A DNA stretch of 15,582 nucleotides, from NCBI GenBank assembly GCA_947484245.1, contig CANKOT010000054.1, positions 1-15,582 on the forward strand, read 5' to 3'. The DNA comes from Comamonadaceae bacterium (GTDB lineage: Bacteria; Pseudomonadota; Gammaproteobacteria; Burkholderiales; Burkholderiaceae). This document shows positions 1 to 8,351 of the stretch, in pieces. The position numbers and the translations under genes were made by a program. The first letter of the stretch is position 1. Every line of letters begins with the position of its first letter. The notes below the pieces were generated by a model, which worked only from the letters and a program-made list of their open reading frames with translations, was not told the origin of the DNA and did not search any database.

Positions 1-12
1 ACTGAGCTCAGT
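1..12. repeat. Perfect 12-bp palindrome just downstream of ettA
   Basis: Positions 1-12 (ACTGAGCTCAGT) equal their own reverse complement and lie 3 nt past the ettA stop codon. This may be the near arm of a longer hairpin cut by the window edge, for example part of a terminator, or a protein-binding dyad. A 12-bp palindrome with no loop is not a terminator by itself, and the bases to its left, where a T-run would be, are not in the window. Confidence 0.35.
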
Positions 13-15
13 GAA

Positions 16-1677
16 TTATTTCAAGGCTTTGAAACGCACACGCTTAGGCTTGGCGCCCTCTTCGCCCAAACGCTTCTTCTTGTCGGCTTCATACTCTTGG
101 TAGTTGCCATCAAAGAACACCCACTGGCTATCGCCTTCTGCGGCCAAGATGTGCGTCGCAATACGGTCAAGGAACCATCGATCGTGGCTAATGACCATGA
201 CCGAGCCTGCAAACTCGAGCAAGGCATCTTCCAAGGCGCGCAATGTTTCCACGTCCAAGTCATTGGAGGGTTCGTCTAGCAGCAATACGTTGCCGCCTTC
301 GATGAGGGTTTTGGCCAAGTGCAAACGACCGCGCTCACCACCCGACAACATGCCCACTTTCTTTTGCTGATCGCCGCCGTTGAAGTTGAAGCGGCCGCAA
401 TAGGCACGGCTGGGCATTTGGAATTTGCCCACGGTCATGATGTCTAGACCACCGGACACATCTTCCCAAACGGTTTTTTCGTTGGACAAGTCATCGCGGT
501 TTTGATCGACGAAGGCCATCTTCACGGTTTGACCCACTTTGATGGTTCCGCTGTCGGGTTGCTCTTTACCAGCAATCAGTTTGAACAGCGTTGACTTACC
601 GGCACCGTTAGGGCCGATGATGCCAACAATGGCGCCAGCAGGCACTTTGAAGCTCAGGTCGTCGATGAGCAAACGATCGCCGAAGGATTTGCTGACATTG
701 GTGAACTCAAACACCTCATTGCCCAAACGTTCGGCCACAGGAATAAAAATTTCCTGTGTTTCATTGCGTTTTTGGTAGTCGTAGTCGCTCAGCTCTTCAA
801 AGCGTGCCAAACGCGCCTTGCTCTTGGCTTGACGACCTTTGGGGTTAGAACGCGCCCATTCCAATTCCTTTTTCATGGCCTTGGTGCGGGCGTCTTCCGT
901 GCGCTGCTCTTGACCTAAGCGTGCCTCTTTTTGCTCCAACCAATTGGAGTAGTTGCCTTTGTAGGGAATGCCGTGTCCGCGATCGAGTTCCAAAATCCAT
1001 TCAGCCGCATTGTCTAGGAAATAACGATCGTGGGTAATGGCCACCACGGTGCCTGGGAAGCGTTGCAAAAACAATTCGAGCCAATCGACACTCTCTGCAT
1101 CCAAGTGGTTGGTGGGTTCGTCAAGCAGCAACATGTCGGGGCGACTGAGCAACAAGCGGCACAAAGCCACTCGGCGTTTTTCCCCGCCCGACAGTTTGCC
1201 AATGACGGCATCCCATGGGGGCAAGCGCAAAGCGTCTGCTGCAATTTCGAGTTGGTGATCTGAAGCATCGCCCGCTGTGGAGATGATGGCTTCCAATTTG
1301 GCTTGCTCGGCTGCAAGTGCGTCGAAATCGGCATCTTCTTCAGCGTAAGCGGCATAAACTTCTTCAAGGCGAGCTTGTGCGGCCTTCACTTCGCCCATGC
1401 CACCCTCCACCGCTTCGCGCACGGTTTCGTCGGGGTTCATTTGAGGCTCTTGAGGCAGATAACCAATTTTGAGACCTGCCATGGGAATGGCTTCGCCTTC
1501 AATCTCTTTGTCGATGCCCGCCATGATTTTGAGCAAAGTGGATTTGCCAGAACCATTCAAACCAAGGACGCCAATTTTGGCGCCCGGGAAAAAACTGAGT
1601 GAAATGTCTTTGAGAATGTGACGCTTCGGCGGCACGATCTTGCCGACGCGGTTCATAGAAAAAACGTATTGGGCCAT
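16..1677 (-). CDS. ettA: Energy-dependent translational throttle protein EttA (ABC-F ATPase)
   Basis: EttA is a cytoplasmic ABC-F protein that binds the ribosomal E site and couples early elongation to the ATP/ADP ratio; it is not a transporter. The 553-residue product has two nucleotide-binding domains and no membrane segment. NBD1 has Walker A GLNGSGKS (39-46), signature LSGGE (162-166), Walker B LLLDEP with catalytic Glu187, and switch His216. NBD2 has GPNGAGKS (355-362), LSGGE (444-448), Glu469 and His498. The EttA arm insertion in NBD1 (about 88-145) and the charged inter-domain linker (about 230-310) are present. Length matches E. coli EttA (555 aa). The frame stays open to an ATG at 1713, adding 12 residues. 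I chose the ATG at 1677 because the family starts MAQ(Y/F)V; neither start has a strong ribosome-binding site. A 127-nt gap separates it from the upstream exonuclease gene, so it may have its own promoter. Confidence 0.96.
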   Translation of the reverse strand: MAQYVFSMNRVGKIVPPKRHILKDISLSFFPGAKIGVLGLNGSGKSTLLKIMAGIDKEIEGEAIPMAGLKIGYLPQEPQMNPDETVREAVEGGMGEVKAAQARLEEVYAAYAEEDADFDALAAEQAKLEAIISTAGDASDHQLEIAADALRLPPWDAVIGKLSGGEKRRVALCRLLLSRPDMLLLDEPTNHLDAESVDWLELFLQRFPGTVVAITHDRYFLDNAAEWILELDRGHGIPYKGNYSNWLEQKEARLGQEQRTEDARTKAMKKELEWARSNPKGRQAKSKARLARFEELSDYDYQKRNETQEIFIPVAERLGNEVFEFTNVSKSFGDRLLIDDLSFKVPAGAIVGIIGPNGAGKSTLFKLIAGKEQPDSGTIKVGQTVKMAFVDQNRDDLSNEKTVWEDVSGGLDIMTVGKFQMPSRAYCGRFNFNGGDQQKKVGMLSGGERGRLHLAKTLIEGGNVLLLDEPSNDLDVETLRALEDALLEFAGSVMVISHDRWFLDRIATHILAAEGDSQWVFFDGNYQEYEADKKKRLGEEGAKPKRVRFKALK

Positions 1678-1804
1678 GGCTGGAATGCTCTTCAAAAAGG
1701 GCGGGAAAGACATTTTTCCCGAACCCGTGATTATCCCTGTCTTTGAGGGCGCCCCTTCCCTTTCAGGCCCTTTCAGGCCCTCTCATGTCCTGAATTGTTT
1801 CAAT
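1678..1804 (-). other. Intergenic region upstream of ettA with a 10-bp tandem repeat
   Basis: This is the longest gap between the genes of the recC-to-ettA run. It holds about 2.4 copies of a 10-bp unit (TTTCAGGCCC on the plus strand, 1758-1781) and a perfect 8-bp palindrome GGGCGCCC (1747-1754). On the minus strand a GATAAT hexamer resembles a -10 box, but no matching -35 lies 16-18 nt upstream. I see no stem followed by a T-run that would end the upstream operon. It is probably the ettA leader, but no promoter can be fixed by eye. Confidence 0.4.
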
Positions 1805-2719
1805 TTACAAGACTCGATCTCCCGATTTACCACTTCGGCTTGAAAATTGGACCAAGGCGTCTTGAATTTCCATGCCAATTCGGGCAGAACGCCCCCCGTA
1901 GACCTGAGCTTTGAGCCATTCGGCTTCTGCGTCCAAAGCTTCTGCCGACTTCACGGCAGTGCACCAAACGCGAGCTTCCGCGTCCCATCTGTAACCCCGG
2001 GCCTTTAGTTTGTCCTTGGTTTCGAAGGGAGAACCGAAAGCCTTCACGATGGTTCGGGCGTTTTCTGCAGATTTAAAAAGTTGTTGCAAGCCGGTCAAGG
2101 GCTTGCTTTCGGCTGATGTCTTTAAGGGGGAGGACAACACTCTGAGCAGCGCATGGCAGTCAACTTGCGCTCGGTGTGCGCCGTAGAACCAGCCGAGCTC
2201 GCTACACAGAAACTCCAACTTTGCCGACCCCAAACCCTGGGCTTTCCAGTCAATGCCAGCAAAGGAGCAGGCCCATGCCTTGTGCTCAAAAATCTCTAAT
2301 CGGTGTTCTGCGAAGGGGCGATCAAAAGCCGCGTTGTGCGCCACGATCAAGTCGGCGCGTTGCACCATGTCTTTGATTTTGGCTTCGTCGAGCGTCTGAC
2401 CTTTCACATCTTGGCTGGTGATGCCAGTGAGTTTGGTAATTTCAGCGGGTATGGGACGGCCAGGGTCTTCGAAGTCTTCATAAACCTCGACTGCACCCAC
2501 CGGCTGCCCCGTTTGCACATCGACATCGACAGCCAACATGGCCAATTCAATGATGCTTTCAGCACGCCAATCTAGCCCCGTGGTTTCTGTATCCAACACC
2601 AAAATCCGCTTGGTCGGACCGCCTGTACCCGCACCAAAATCGAAAATAGGGACCAAGCGTCGCTTGATTTTATAGTCAGGGTGGGCCGAGAGTTGATCGG
2701 CCATTTCTTCAAAATTCAT
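1805..2719 (-). CDS. DEDDh-family 3'-5' exonuclease with C-terminal accessory module
   Basis: The 304-residue protein resembles the DnaQ / DNA polymerase III epsilon exonuclease fold, which removes nucleotides from DNA or RNA 3' ends using two metal ions. Exo I is LDTETTGLD (Asp43, Glu45). Exo II is HNAAFD (Asp133). Exo III has the H-x4-D pattern (His182, Asp187), which makes it DEDDh. After the nuclease core, residues about 225-280 form a separate module with a KxLKxRGYRWDxxxRxW pattern, similar to small domains found on other nucleic-acid enzymes. The frame stays open to 3022, but those 101 extra residues only shadow recD, so I chose the ATG at 2719, which has a GAG-type ribosome-binding site. 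It starts 35 nt after the recD stop, so it is probably cotranscribed with recCBD. It could act on single-stranded ends, but its substrate cannot be read from sequence. It is too divergent to name as dnaQ, rnt or exoX. Confidence 0.85.
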   Translation of the reverse strand: MNFEEMADQLSAHPDYKIKRRLVPIFDFGAGTGGPTKRILVLDTETTGLDWRAESIIELAMLAVDVDVQTGQPVGAVEVYEDFEDPGRPIPAEITKLTGITSQDVKGQTLDEAKIKDMVQRADLIVAHNAAFDRPFAEHRLEIFEHKAWACSFAGIDWKAQGLGSAKLEFLCSELGWFYGAHRAQVDCHALLRVLSSPLKTSAESKPLTGLQQLFKSAENARTIVKAFGSPFETKDKLKARGYRWDAEARVWCTAVKSAEALDAEAEWLKAQVYGGRSARIGMEIQDALVQFSSRSGKSGDRVL

Positions 2720-2754
2720 CTGTATCTCGCTTGGTCTTGCAAATGCACTTATTT

Positions 2755-4725
2755 TCACCGATGAAACAGGGTTTGCGCCAAACCACCACTTCGGGTGACG
2801 CGCTGACCCACCGCTCTGATCAGCACGGCGGGCTTGGGCACCCACCACGTTAAATGATGTTTGGCTCGGGTCACCCCTGTGTAGAGCAACTCGCGCGTGA
2901 GCACGGGCGCATCGCGATCTGGTAGCACCATCAGAACATGCTCGTACTCTGATCCTTGCGCTTTGTGAACGGTCATGGCCCAAACAGTTTCTACCGCATC
3001 GAGGCGCGAGGGCAAAACCCACCTAACGCCGCCTTGGCCGTCGGGAAACGCAACGCGCAATCCATTGGCAGTCGGCAAGCATTGCCCAACGTCGCCATTC
3101 ATGAGATTCAGGTGATAGTCGTTGCGTGTCACCATAATGGGGCGACCTGCAAACCATGTATTTTGTACTTGAGCGGGCTGGGGAATTCTTTCATTGCCCT
3201 TAGACAATTCGAGGGCCAGTGCAATGCGTTCGTTCATTGCTAGTACACCCCAAGGTCCCTGCCGAAGAGCACAAAGCACTTGAAACTTGCTAAAGCAATG
3301 GAGCAACTCAAGTGCTTTTGTGCTGTCACAAATGGCACCGGCTTGGAGCAGCGGTTTCAATGCGTTCAGCCAAGCAGACCATCCAACACGCAATGCATTC
3401 ACTGCTTCTGGATGGAGTTGACCTTGGGGTCTTTCGCGCCACTCATCTGGCCAGCGTTGAACCTCTGGCTTATCAAGATGATCCTCGAAGCTCGCCGGGG
3501 TTAAGGCATGCCATTGCGTTTGAAGTTGCTCTAGATCACCGGCATTGATCAGTTTGGCCCATTGACCGATGCCACTGTCGGCACCAAAGCGTCGGCTCAC
3601 ATGCAGCACAACCGTTTGCTCGGCCAAGGCATAGGGGGTTTGAGCACGAGCTTGTGTGTGTTCGTCTGCCTCGGCTGCACCTTCACACAACTGAGACCAA
3701 ACAGCGCCAGCCTCCACCGAGGCCAGCTGGTCTTTATCGCCCAACAAAACCAATCTGGCGTGTGCAGGGACGCATTTCATCAAGCGTGCCATGAGCTCTA
3801 AATCAATCATGGAGGCTTCGTCCACCACCACCAAATCGCTTGCCAACTGAGGTGCTGGTCTAGCAGCTGCATCGGGGTTGTACTGCAACAGCTGATGCAG
3901 GGTGACGGCTTGTGTGGGAATTCCTTCCGCCCAAGCTGCAGGCAAGCTGGTCAATGCAGACTGAATTGAAGCACTCAAGCGACTGGCTGCCTTGCCCGTG
4001 GGTGCTGCCAAATGAATGCGCAATGGTTTTCGCTGATCATGTGAGGCGCGTTGAAGCAATGCCAATAAGCGAACCACTGTGGTGGTTTTGCCTGTGCCTG
4101 GACCACCGGTAATGAGCGTGAGTCCTGCACGCAATGCCTTGGCGCAGGCGATTCGTTGCCAATCTGTTTCAGCGCCTGGTTGACCAAATAGCTTGTTCAA
4201 ATTTTCGTGGGTGTCATGTGGCACTTCAAAATTTGTTGCCAAACGCATTTGCACTGAGGCCTGAATGCTTTGCTCTGCTTGCCATGCACGACGAAGATAA
4301 AGACGCTGCGCTTGTCCCTCGTTCTGAAAAGACACCACCATGGGTGAATGTTCACCCATCGCCCATGGCATTGTCTTCGCAGCCTCAGACCAGGGGTTGA
4401 CTTTCAGAGCAAGCAAATCAGCACTGCCCGCGTGCCGATTGATGGGTGTCAATGAATTGAGCAAGGCTTTGGTTTGAGCTTCGTTCCAGTCTAGCAAGAG
4501 GAAAGGGTTGCTCCACAAAGCATCGAGGTCTAAGCAAGCGTGGCCTTTTCCCATTTGGTGGCTGACCAACAACGCCAGCAATTCGTGCAAGGGCTCAGGC
4601 GTTGCTTGATGAGACTTTAAAAACTGCAGCCACGCCAGATCCAAAGCTGTCCAAGGGCAAGCTTGCACCTGAAACACAGATTGCATCACTGTGCCCTTGT
4701 TGTTCGATGACATCTGGTTCATCAT
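2755..4725 (-). CDS. recD: RecBCD enzyme subunit RecD (exodeoxyribonuclease V alpha chain)
   Basis: RecD is the 5'-3' superfamily 1B helicase motor of RecBCD and runs on the 5'-ended strand; in E. coli it is also needed for full nuclease activity. The 656-residue protein shows Walker A GGPGTGKT (207-214), the following APTGKAASRL segment (241-250), Walker B VVDEAS (300-305), motif III LLGDKDQL (327-334), motif V TVHKAQGSE (585-593) and motif VI LYTGVTRAK (614-622). An N-terminal all-helical domain of about 180 residues precedes them, as in the family. It is slightly longer than E. coli RecD (608 aa). The ATG at 4725 overlaps the recB stop by four bases (ATGA), which indicates translational coupling and decides the start. 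In-frame Met codons at residues 2, 5 and 14 are alternatives. No motif looks damaged. Confidence 0.96.
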   Translation of the reverse strand: MMNQMSSNNKGTVMQSVFQVQACPWTALDLAWLQFLKSHQATPEPLHELLALLVSHQMGKGHACLDLDALWSNPFLLLDWNEAQTKALLNSLTPINRHAGSADLLALKVNPWSEAAKTMPWAMGEHSPMVVSFQNEGQAQRLYLRRAWQAEQSIQASVQMRLATNFEVPHDTHENLNKLFGQPGAETDWQRIACAKALRAGLTLITGGPGTGKTTTVVRLLALLQRASHDQRKPLRIHLAAPTGKAASRLSASIQSALTSLPAAWAEGIPTQAVTLHQLLQYNPDAAARPAPQLASDLVVVDEASMIDLELMARLMKCVPAHARLVLLGDKDQLASVEAGAVWSQLCEGAAEADEHTQARAQTPYALAEQTVVLHVSRRFGADSGIGQWAKLINAGDLEQLQTQWHALTPASFEDHLDKPEVQRWPDEWRERPQGQLHPEAVNALRVGWSAWLNALKPLLQAGAICDSTKALELLHCFSKFQVLCALRQGPWGVLAMNERIALALELSKGNERIPQPAQVQNTWFAGRPIMVTRNDYHLNLMNGDVGQCLPTANGLRVAFPDGQGGVRWVLPSRLDAVETVWAMTVHKAQGSEYEHVLMVLPDRDAPVLTRELLYTGVTRAKHHLTWWVPKPAVLIRAVGQRVTRSGGLAQTLFHR

Positions 4726-7700
4726 GCCATCACCGCAGCCAACAAGGGATGGTGATTCGATTGAAAGGCTTCGTCTAATTGGCGAATTAGTTCGTAGGGC
4801 GGCTTATTGACATAGACGCCCTGCCCCGCTTGGTCAATTCCGCGCAAGTAAAGATAGATGGCACCGCCCATGTGCTGGTCGTAGTTGTAATTTTGGAGGC
4901 GAGACTTTAAGAGCCGATGGAGCGCCAAAATATACAAGGTGTATTGCACTTCATAGCGATGGCTGAGCATGCTGTTGATGATGCTGTCTTGCGAGTAGTC
5001 GGGCAATTTGTTGGACTTGTAATCCAGCACAAAATAGCGCCCCTGATGTTCAAACACGATATCGATAAAGCCTGTGAGCAATCCGTTCAATTGCTGTGCT
5101 TTTAAAGCCGGGCGTGGCCGGCTTGTGTGAAGAGAAGCGCTGATCAGTTGGTCAACACGCGCCGATGAAACACCATGCGTCTTGAACGTGAAGCCCATTT
5201 CTGGCCAAGCATTTTGGACATTGAGTTGCGAAAGGCTAAAACAATGTTGATCTGACCCCAATTTAGAGGGCAAGGAAGTGGCTGCGCATTGGGCAATAAG
5301 TTGAAGGCAGAGGGCTTGGTGTTCAGGCTTCAGCTGCAGGCTGTCGGCTTGGGATTGCCACCAACGCTGCCAGCGAATTTTGACTTCGGGAAAGACGTCA
5401 GATTGATTTTGCAACAATGGCCAAGCTTCTTTCAGTTGCCATTCAAAGATGTCGTGCAGTAATGTGCCGTAGGCGCTACCTGCTGGGAGTTCGTTGTAAA
5501 GAGGGGTTTCAGTTTTGGCGGATGCGTCAGAGCCATCTGCTGTGAAAAGGTCATTGGAGGGGGTCACAGGGTTGTCAATTTGCGAATCAAGCCAACGCTC
5601 TTCCCGCGCCAGACCTGAGTCTGTGGTTTGCGATTTGGCTTCGCTCATGTTCCGGGTGAGCGCACTGAAACTGGCAGTCCAACCGACGCTTGGCAAAACG
5701 CGTGATGGCGATCTTGCCGCCGTCGAAGCTTCTGACCGGGCGTTCGTCAAAGGCACATAACTCTGAGCATCCGCGAGCGGCGCGCTGATCACAGAGATGT
5801 CATCACACATCGACCATGACTTTAATTTGTCAGACAAATCGTCTGGCGTCTGGCGTTGCAACAACACGCTGATGGCACTTTGCGGCTTAGAGGCTTGAGC
5901 TTTGAAGTCTTTTTGGCGACTGGCAAGCCCCATCCACATGGCTTGCTGCGCGCGCGTCAGGGCGACGTACAACAGCCGGATGTCTTCTTGCAGCCGCTCC
6001 TCAGGCGTGCGCAGCGAGTCGTCTTTGTCCTCTCTGAAGTTAGAGGCAAATGGCAAAAAAACCAAAGGATATTGCAATCCTTTGGCCTTGTGAAAAGTAA
6101 TGACCTGCACCAGTTCTGCATCGGTCTCTAAACGCATCTGCGCAGCCTCGCCTTGTGCCTGCGGGTTTGCCAATTGATCCGACAGATACCTTAACAAGGC
6201 GGTCTCGCCTTGCAAGCTGAGGCTGGCCGATTGCAGCAATTCACCAAGGTGCAAGAGGTTGGTCAAGCGTCTTTCTGCGGTGTCGCCCTGTTCTTGCATG
6301 CGACGGCCAATGTCTTGCTCATGCAGCAATTTGTAGAGCATGGGCAAAAATCCTTGACGTTGCCAAGTGTGGTGCCACGCATTGAATCGCTCGACCCAGA
6401 TGTCCCAAGCCTCTTCTGCGTGAATGACTTGTTCAATTTCATTCAAGCTGAGGCACAAGGTGCGGGTCGTGAGGGCGGCGCGCAGTAGCTTGGCGTTGCG
6501 AGCCTGCAATACAGCTTCCAAAATACATGCCAAGTCAAGCGCTTCGCGTGTGGCATAGACGCTCTCTCGGTCAGACAAATAGACGCTTCGTACACCTCGT
6601 GCCGCCAAAGCCTGGCGTATTTTCTTGGCTTCCTGCCCATCTCTCACCAACACCGCCATTTGGCCTGCCTGAGCAACTTGCTGATTCAGCAATGCGACCA
6701 TTTGAGTGGCACAAATTTGCGCCATCGCGTCTGAGTAGGATGCGCCACTGAGGGGCTTGTGCGAGTCCAAGTGCCAAACTGTTAGCGCGGAGTGGGCTTG
6801 GCCATCGGCCCTTCGAAGACTTTCTGCTTTGGCTGGCACGGGGGTTTGTACACGCTCAAAAGGCACTTCACCAAAAGGGTTTGATGCTTGCTCAAAAATA
6901 TGATTCACAGCATTCACCAACTCTTGACTAGAGCGATGGTTTTCGGTGAGTGTCCAAATTGAGTCTACAGAATGTCTTGCGTTCAAGTAGGTTGGTAAGT
7001 CGGCACCCCGAAAACTGTAAATGGCCTGCTTGGGATCGCCAATGATCATGAAGGCATTGGCTTGTTGGGGAACTTCTAAATTTTGATCCTGGCCCGCGGT
7101 TGCGCCATAAATTGTCGAGAGTGATTCATATTGCCAGGGATCCGTATCCTGAAATTCATCCACCATGGCTACTGGAAATTGCGTGCGAATGATGTGAGGG
7201 AGGCGACTTTCTGGCGAATGCAACGCTGCATGCAGTCTTTGCAACAAATCAGAAAAATCAAAGCACGCCAGGCTTCTTTTTTGCAGGGCATAAGCTCGCC
7301 CCACCTTCAGTGCAGCATGTTGCAACAAATGAACTCCGACTTCAGGCTCGCGTTGGCGCTCAGCCAGCCAATTGCTCATGGCACTCCAAGCACCGTGCGA
7401 ATTGTCGACGGGCTTGGCACCCCCCTTTAAGCTGGCTTTGAGTTTTTCAGCCGTGAATTTTGAAAGTGCGTCCACATCGGCCTCAGCGCCAGATGCCCAT
7501 TCTGAAAGGTGGCGAAGGAAGTAGGCGTGTTTGTTCGCTCGATAATGGTTGCGATTCAAGTCATTTTCAAGCGCATGGGCCAATTGGTCCAAAGCGCTTG
7601 GCATGTTGCTCAACAAGCACTGCCTGGCTTGAGTCTCCAAATTCAGGACACGCTCTTGCCACTGTGTCCAAGCGAGCACCAAAGCCTTTGGCTCGGGATC

Positions 7701-8351
7701 TTGAGCAGGATCAGGAAAACCACCAGGTGATTTTTCAAATTTTTGCCAAAGGGTTTGCGTGTTTTTTAGCAACGCTTCTGGCGATCCACCTAAATCTTTG
7801 AGAGCACCGAGTTGTTTGGCTTCTAAGGGGTAAATGAATTCCCGCCAATAGTCCTTGACCAACTTCAACTTCAGAGCAGATGAATCGTCTAAGCGTTTTT
7901 GATCAAATAAGCTTTGACTGTCGAAGGCATGTTGACGCAACATGCGACTTGACCAGCTGTGAATGGTGTAGATGGCCGCCTCGTCCATCCACTGAGCTGC
8001 CTGTTCTAAGCGTTCAGCGTGCTGCGCATTGGCGTCGAATCCTAGCGTCTGTTGCAAGTGTCTTAGAAAATCGTCAGCGACTTGCGGATGTCCTCTGAAG
8101 AATTGCGCAGCCTGAGACAATCGTTCTCGAATGCGATCTCTCAATTCGGCTGTGGCAGCCTCGGTAAAGGTCATGACCAAAATTTGGGGTGGCATCAAGC
8201 CTTCGCCAGCCCAGCCATGCCCCAAAATGAAACGCACGTAGAGGGCTGCCAATGTCCACGTTTTGCCAGTGCCAGCGCTGGCCTCAATGAGTTGAATGCC
8301 TTGCAATGGGAGGGTCAGCACATTGAGTTTGTGTGTTTTCGTTTGACTCAT
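4722..8351 (-). CDS. recB: RecBCD enzyme subunit RecB (exodeoxyribonuclease V beta chain)
   Basis: RecB is the 3'-5' superfamily 1A helicase of RecBCD, carries the complex's only nuclease domain and loads RecA after Chi. The 1209 residues show motif I ASAGTGKT (24-31), motif Ia VMTFTEAATAELRDR (59-73), motif II VDEFQDTD (397-404), motif III GDPKQAIYSFRGAD (438-451), motif IV NHRSS (471-475), then ITFHKAKGLQYP and LLYVALTRAQQ for motifs V and VI. A polar linker (about 847-955) leads to the C-terminal nuclease, whose metal and catalytic residues are all present: His966, Asp1097, Asp1110 and Lys1112 in LDYKS, with the QYTLY helix after them. These match E. coli His956, Asp1067, Asp1080 and Lys1082. 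Length is close to E. coli RecB (1180 aa). The start overlaps the recC stop by four bases (ATGA), with GGTGAGG just upstream as ribosome-binding site. Helicase and nuclease both appear intact. Confidence 0.97.
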   Translation of the reverse strand: MSQTKTHKLNVLTLPLQGIQLIEASAGTGKTWTLAALYVRFILGHGWAGEGLMPPQILVMTFTEAATAELRDRIRERLSQAAQFFRGHPQVADDFLRHLQQTLGFDANAQHAERLEQAAQWMDEAAIYTIHSWSSRMLRQHAFDSQSLFDQKRLDDSSALKLKLVKDYWREFIYPLEAKQLGALKDLGGSPEALLKNTQTLWQKFEKSPGGFPDPAQDPEPKALVLAWTQWQERVLNLETQARQCLLSNMPSALDQLAHALENDLNRNHYRANKHAYFLRHLSEWASGAEADVDALSKFTAEKLKASLKGGAKPVDNSHGAWSAMSNWLAERQREPEVGVHLLQHAALKVGRAYALQKRSLACFDFSDLLQRLHAALHSPESRLPHIIRTQFPVAMVDEFQDTDPWQYESLSTIYGATAGQDQNLEVPQQANAFMIIGDPKQAIYSFRGADLPTYLNARHSVDSIWTLTENHRSSQELVNAVNHIFEQASNPFGEVPFERVQTPVPAKAESLRRADGQAHSALTVWHLDSHKPLSGASYSDAMAQICATQMVALLNQQVAQAGQMAVLVRDGQEAKKIRQALAARGVRSVYLSDRESVYATREALDLACILEAVLQARNAKLLRAALTTRTLCLSLNEIEQVIHAEEAWDIWVERFNAWHHTWQRQGFLPMLYKLLHEQDIGRRMQEQGDTAERRLTNLLHLGELLQSASLSLQGETALLRYLSDQLANPQAQGEAAQMRLETDAELVQVITFHKAKGLQYPLVFLPFASNFREDKDDSLRTPEERLQEDIRLLYVALTRAQQAMWMGLASRQKDFKAQASKPQSAISVLLQRQTPDDLSDKLKSWSMCDDISVISAPLADAQSYVPLTNARSEASTAARSPSRVLPSVGWTASFSALTRNMSEAKSQTTDSGLAREERWLDSQIDNPVTPSNDLFTADGSDASAKTETPLYNELPAGSAYGTLLHDIFEWQLKEAWPLLQNQSDVFPEVKIRWQRWWQSQADSLQLKPEHQALCLQLIAQCAATSLPSKLGSDQHCFSLSQLNVQNAWPEMGFTFKTHGVSSARVDQLISASLHTSRPRPALKAQQLNGLLTGFIDIVFEHQGRYFVLDYKSNKLPDYSQDSIINSMLSHRYEVQYTLYILALHRLLKSRLQNYNYDQHMGGAIYLYLRGIDQAGQGVYVNKPPYELIRQLDEAFQSNHHPLLAAVMA

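Noticed and set aside
2720..3022. In-frame 101-residue N-terminal extension of the exonuclease
   Set aside because: It overlaps the 3' end of recD in another frame, is Arg/Ala/Ser-rich and unlike any exonuclease N-terminus; the ATG at 2719 fits spacing and a ribosome-binding site.
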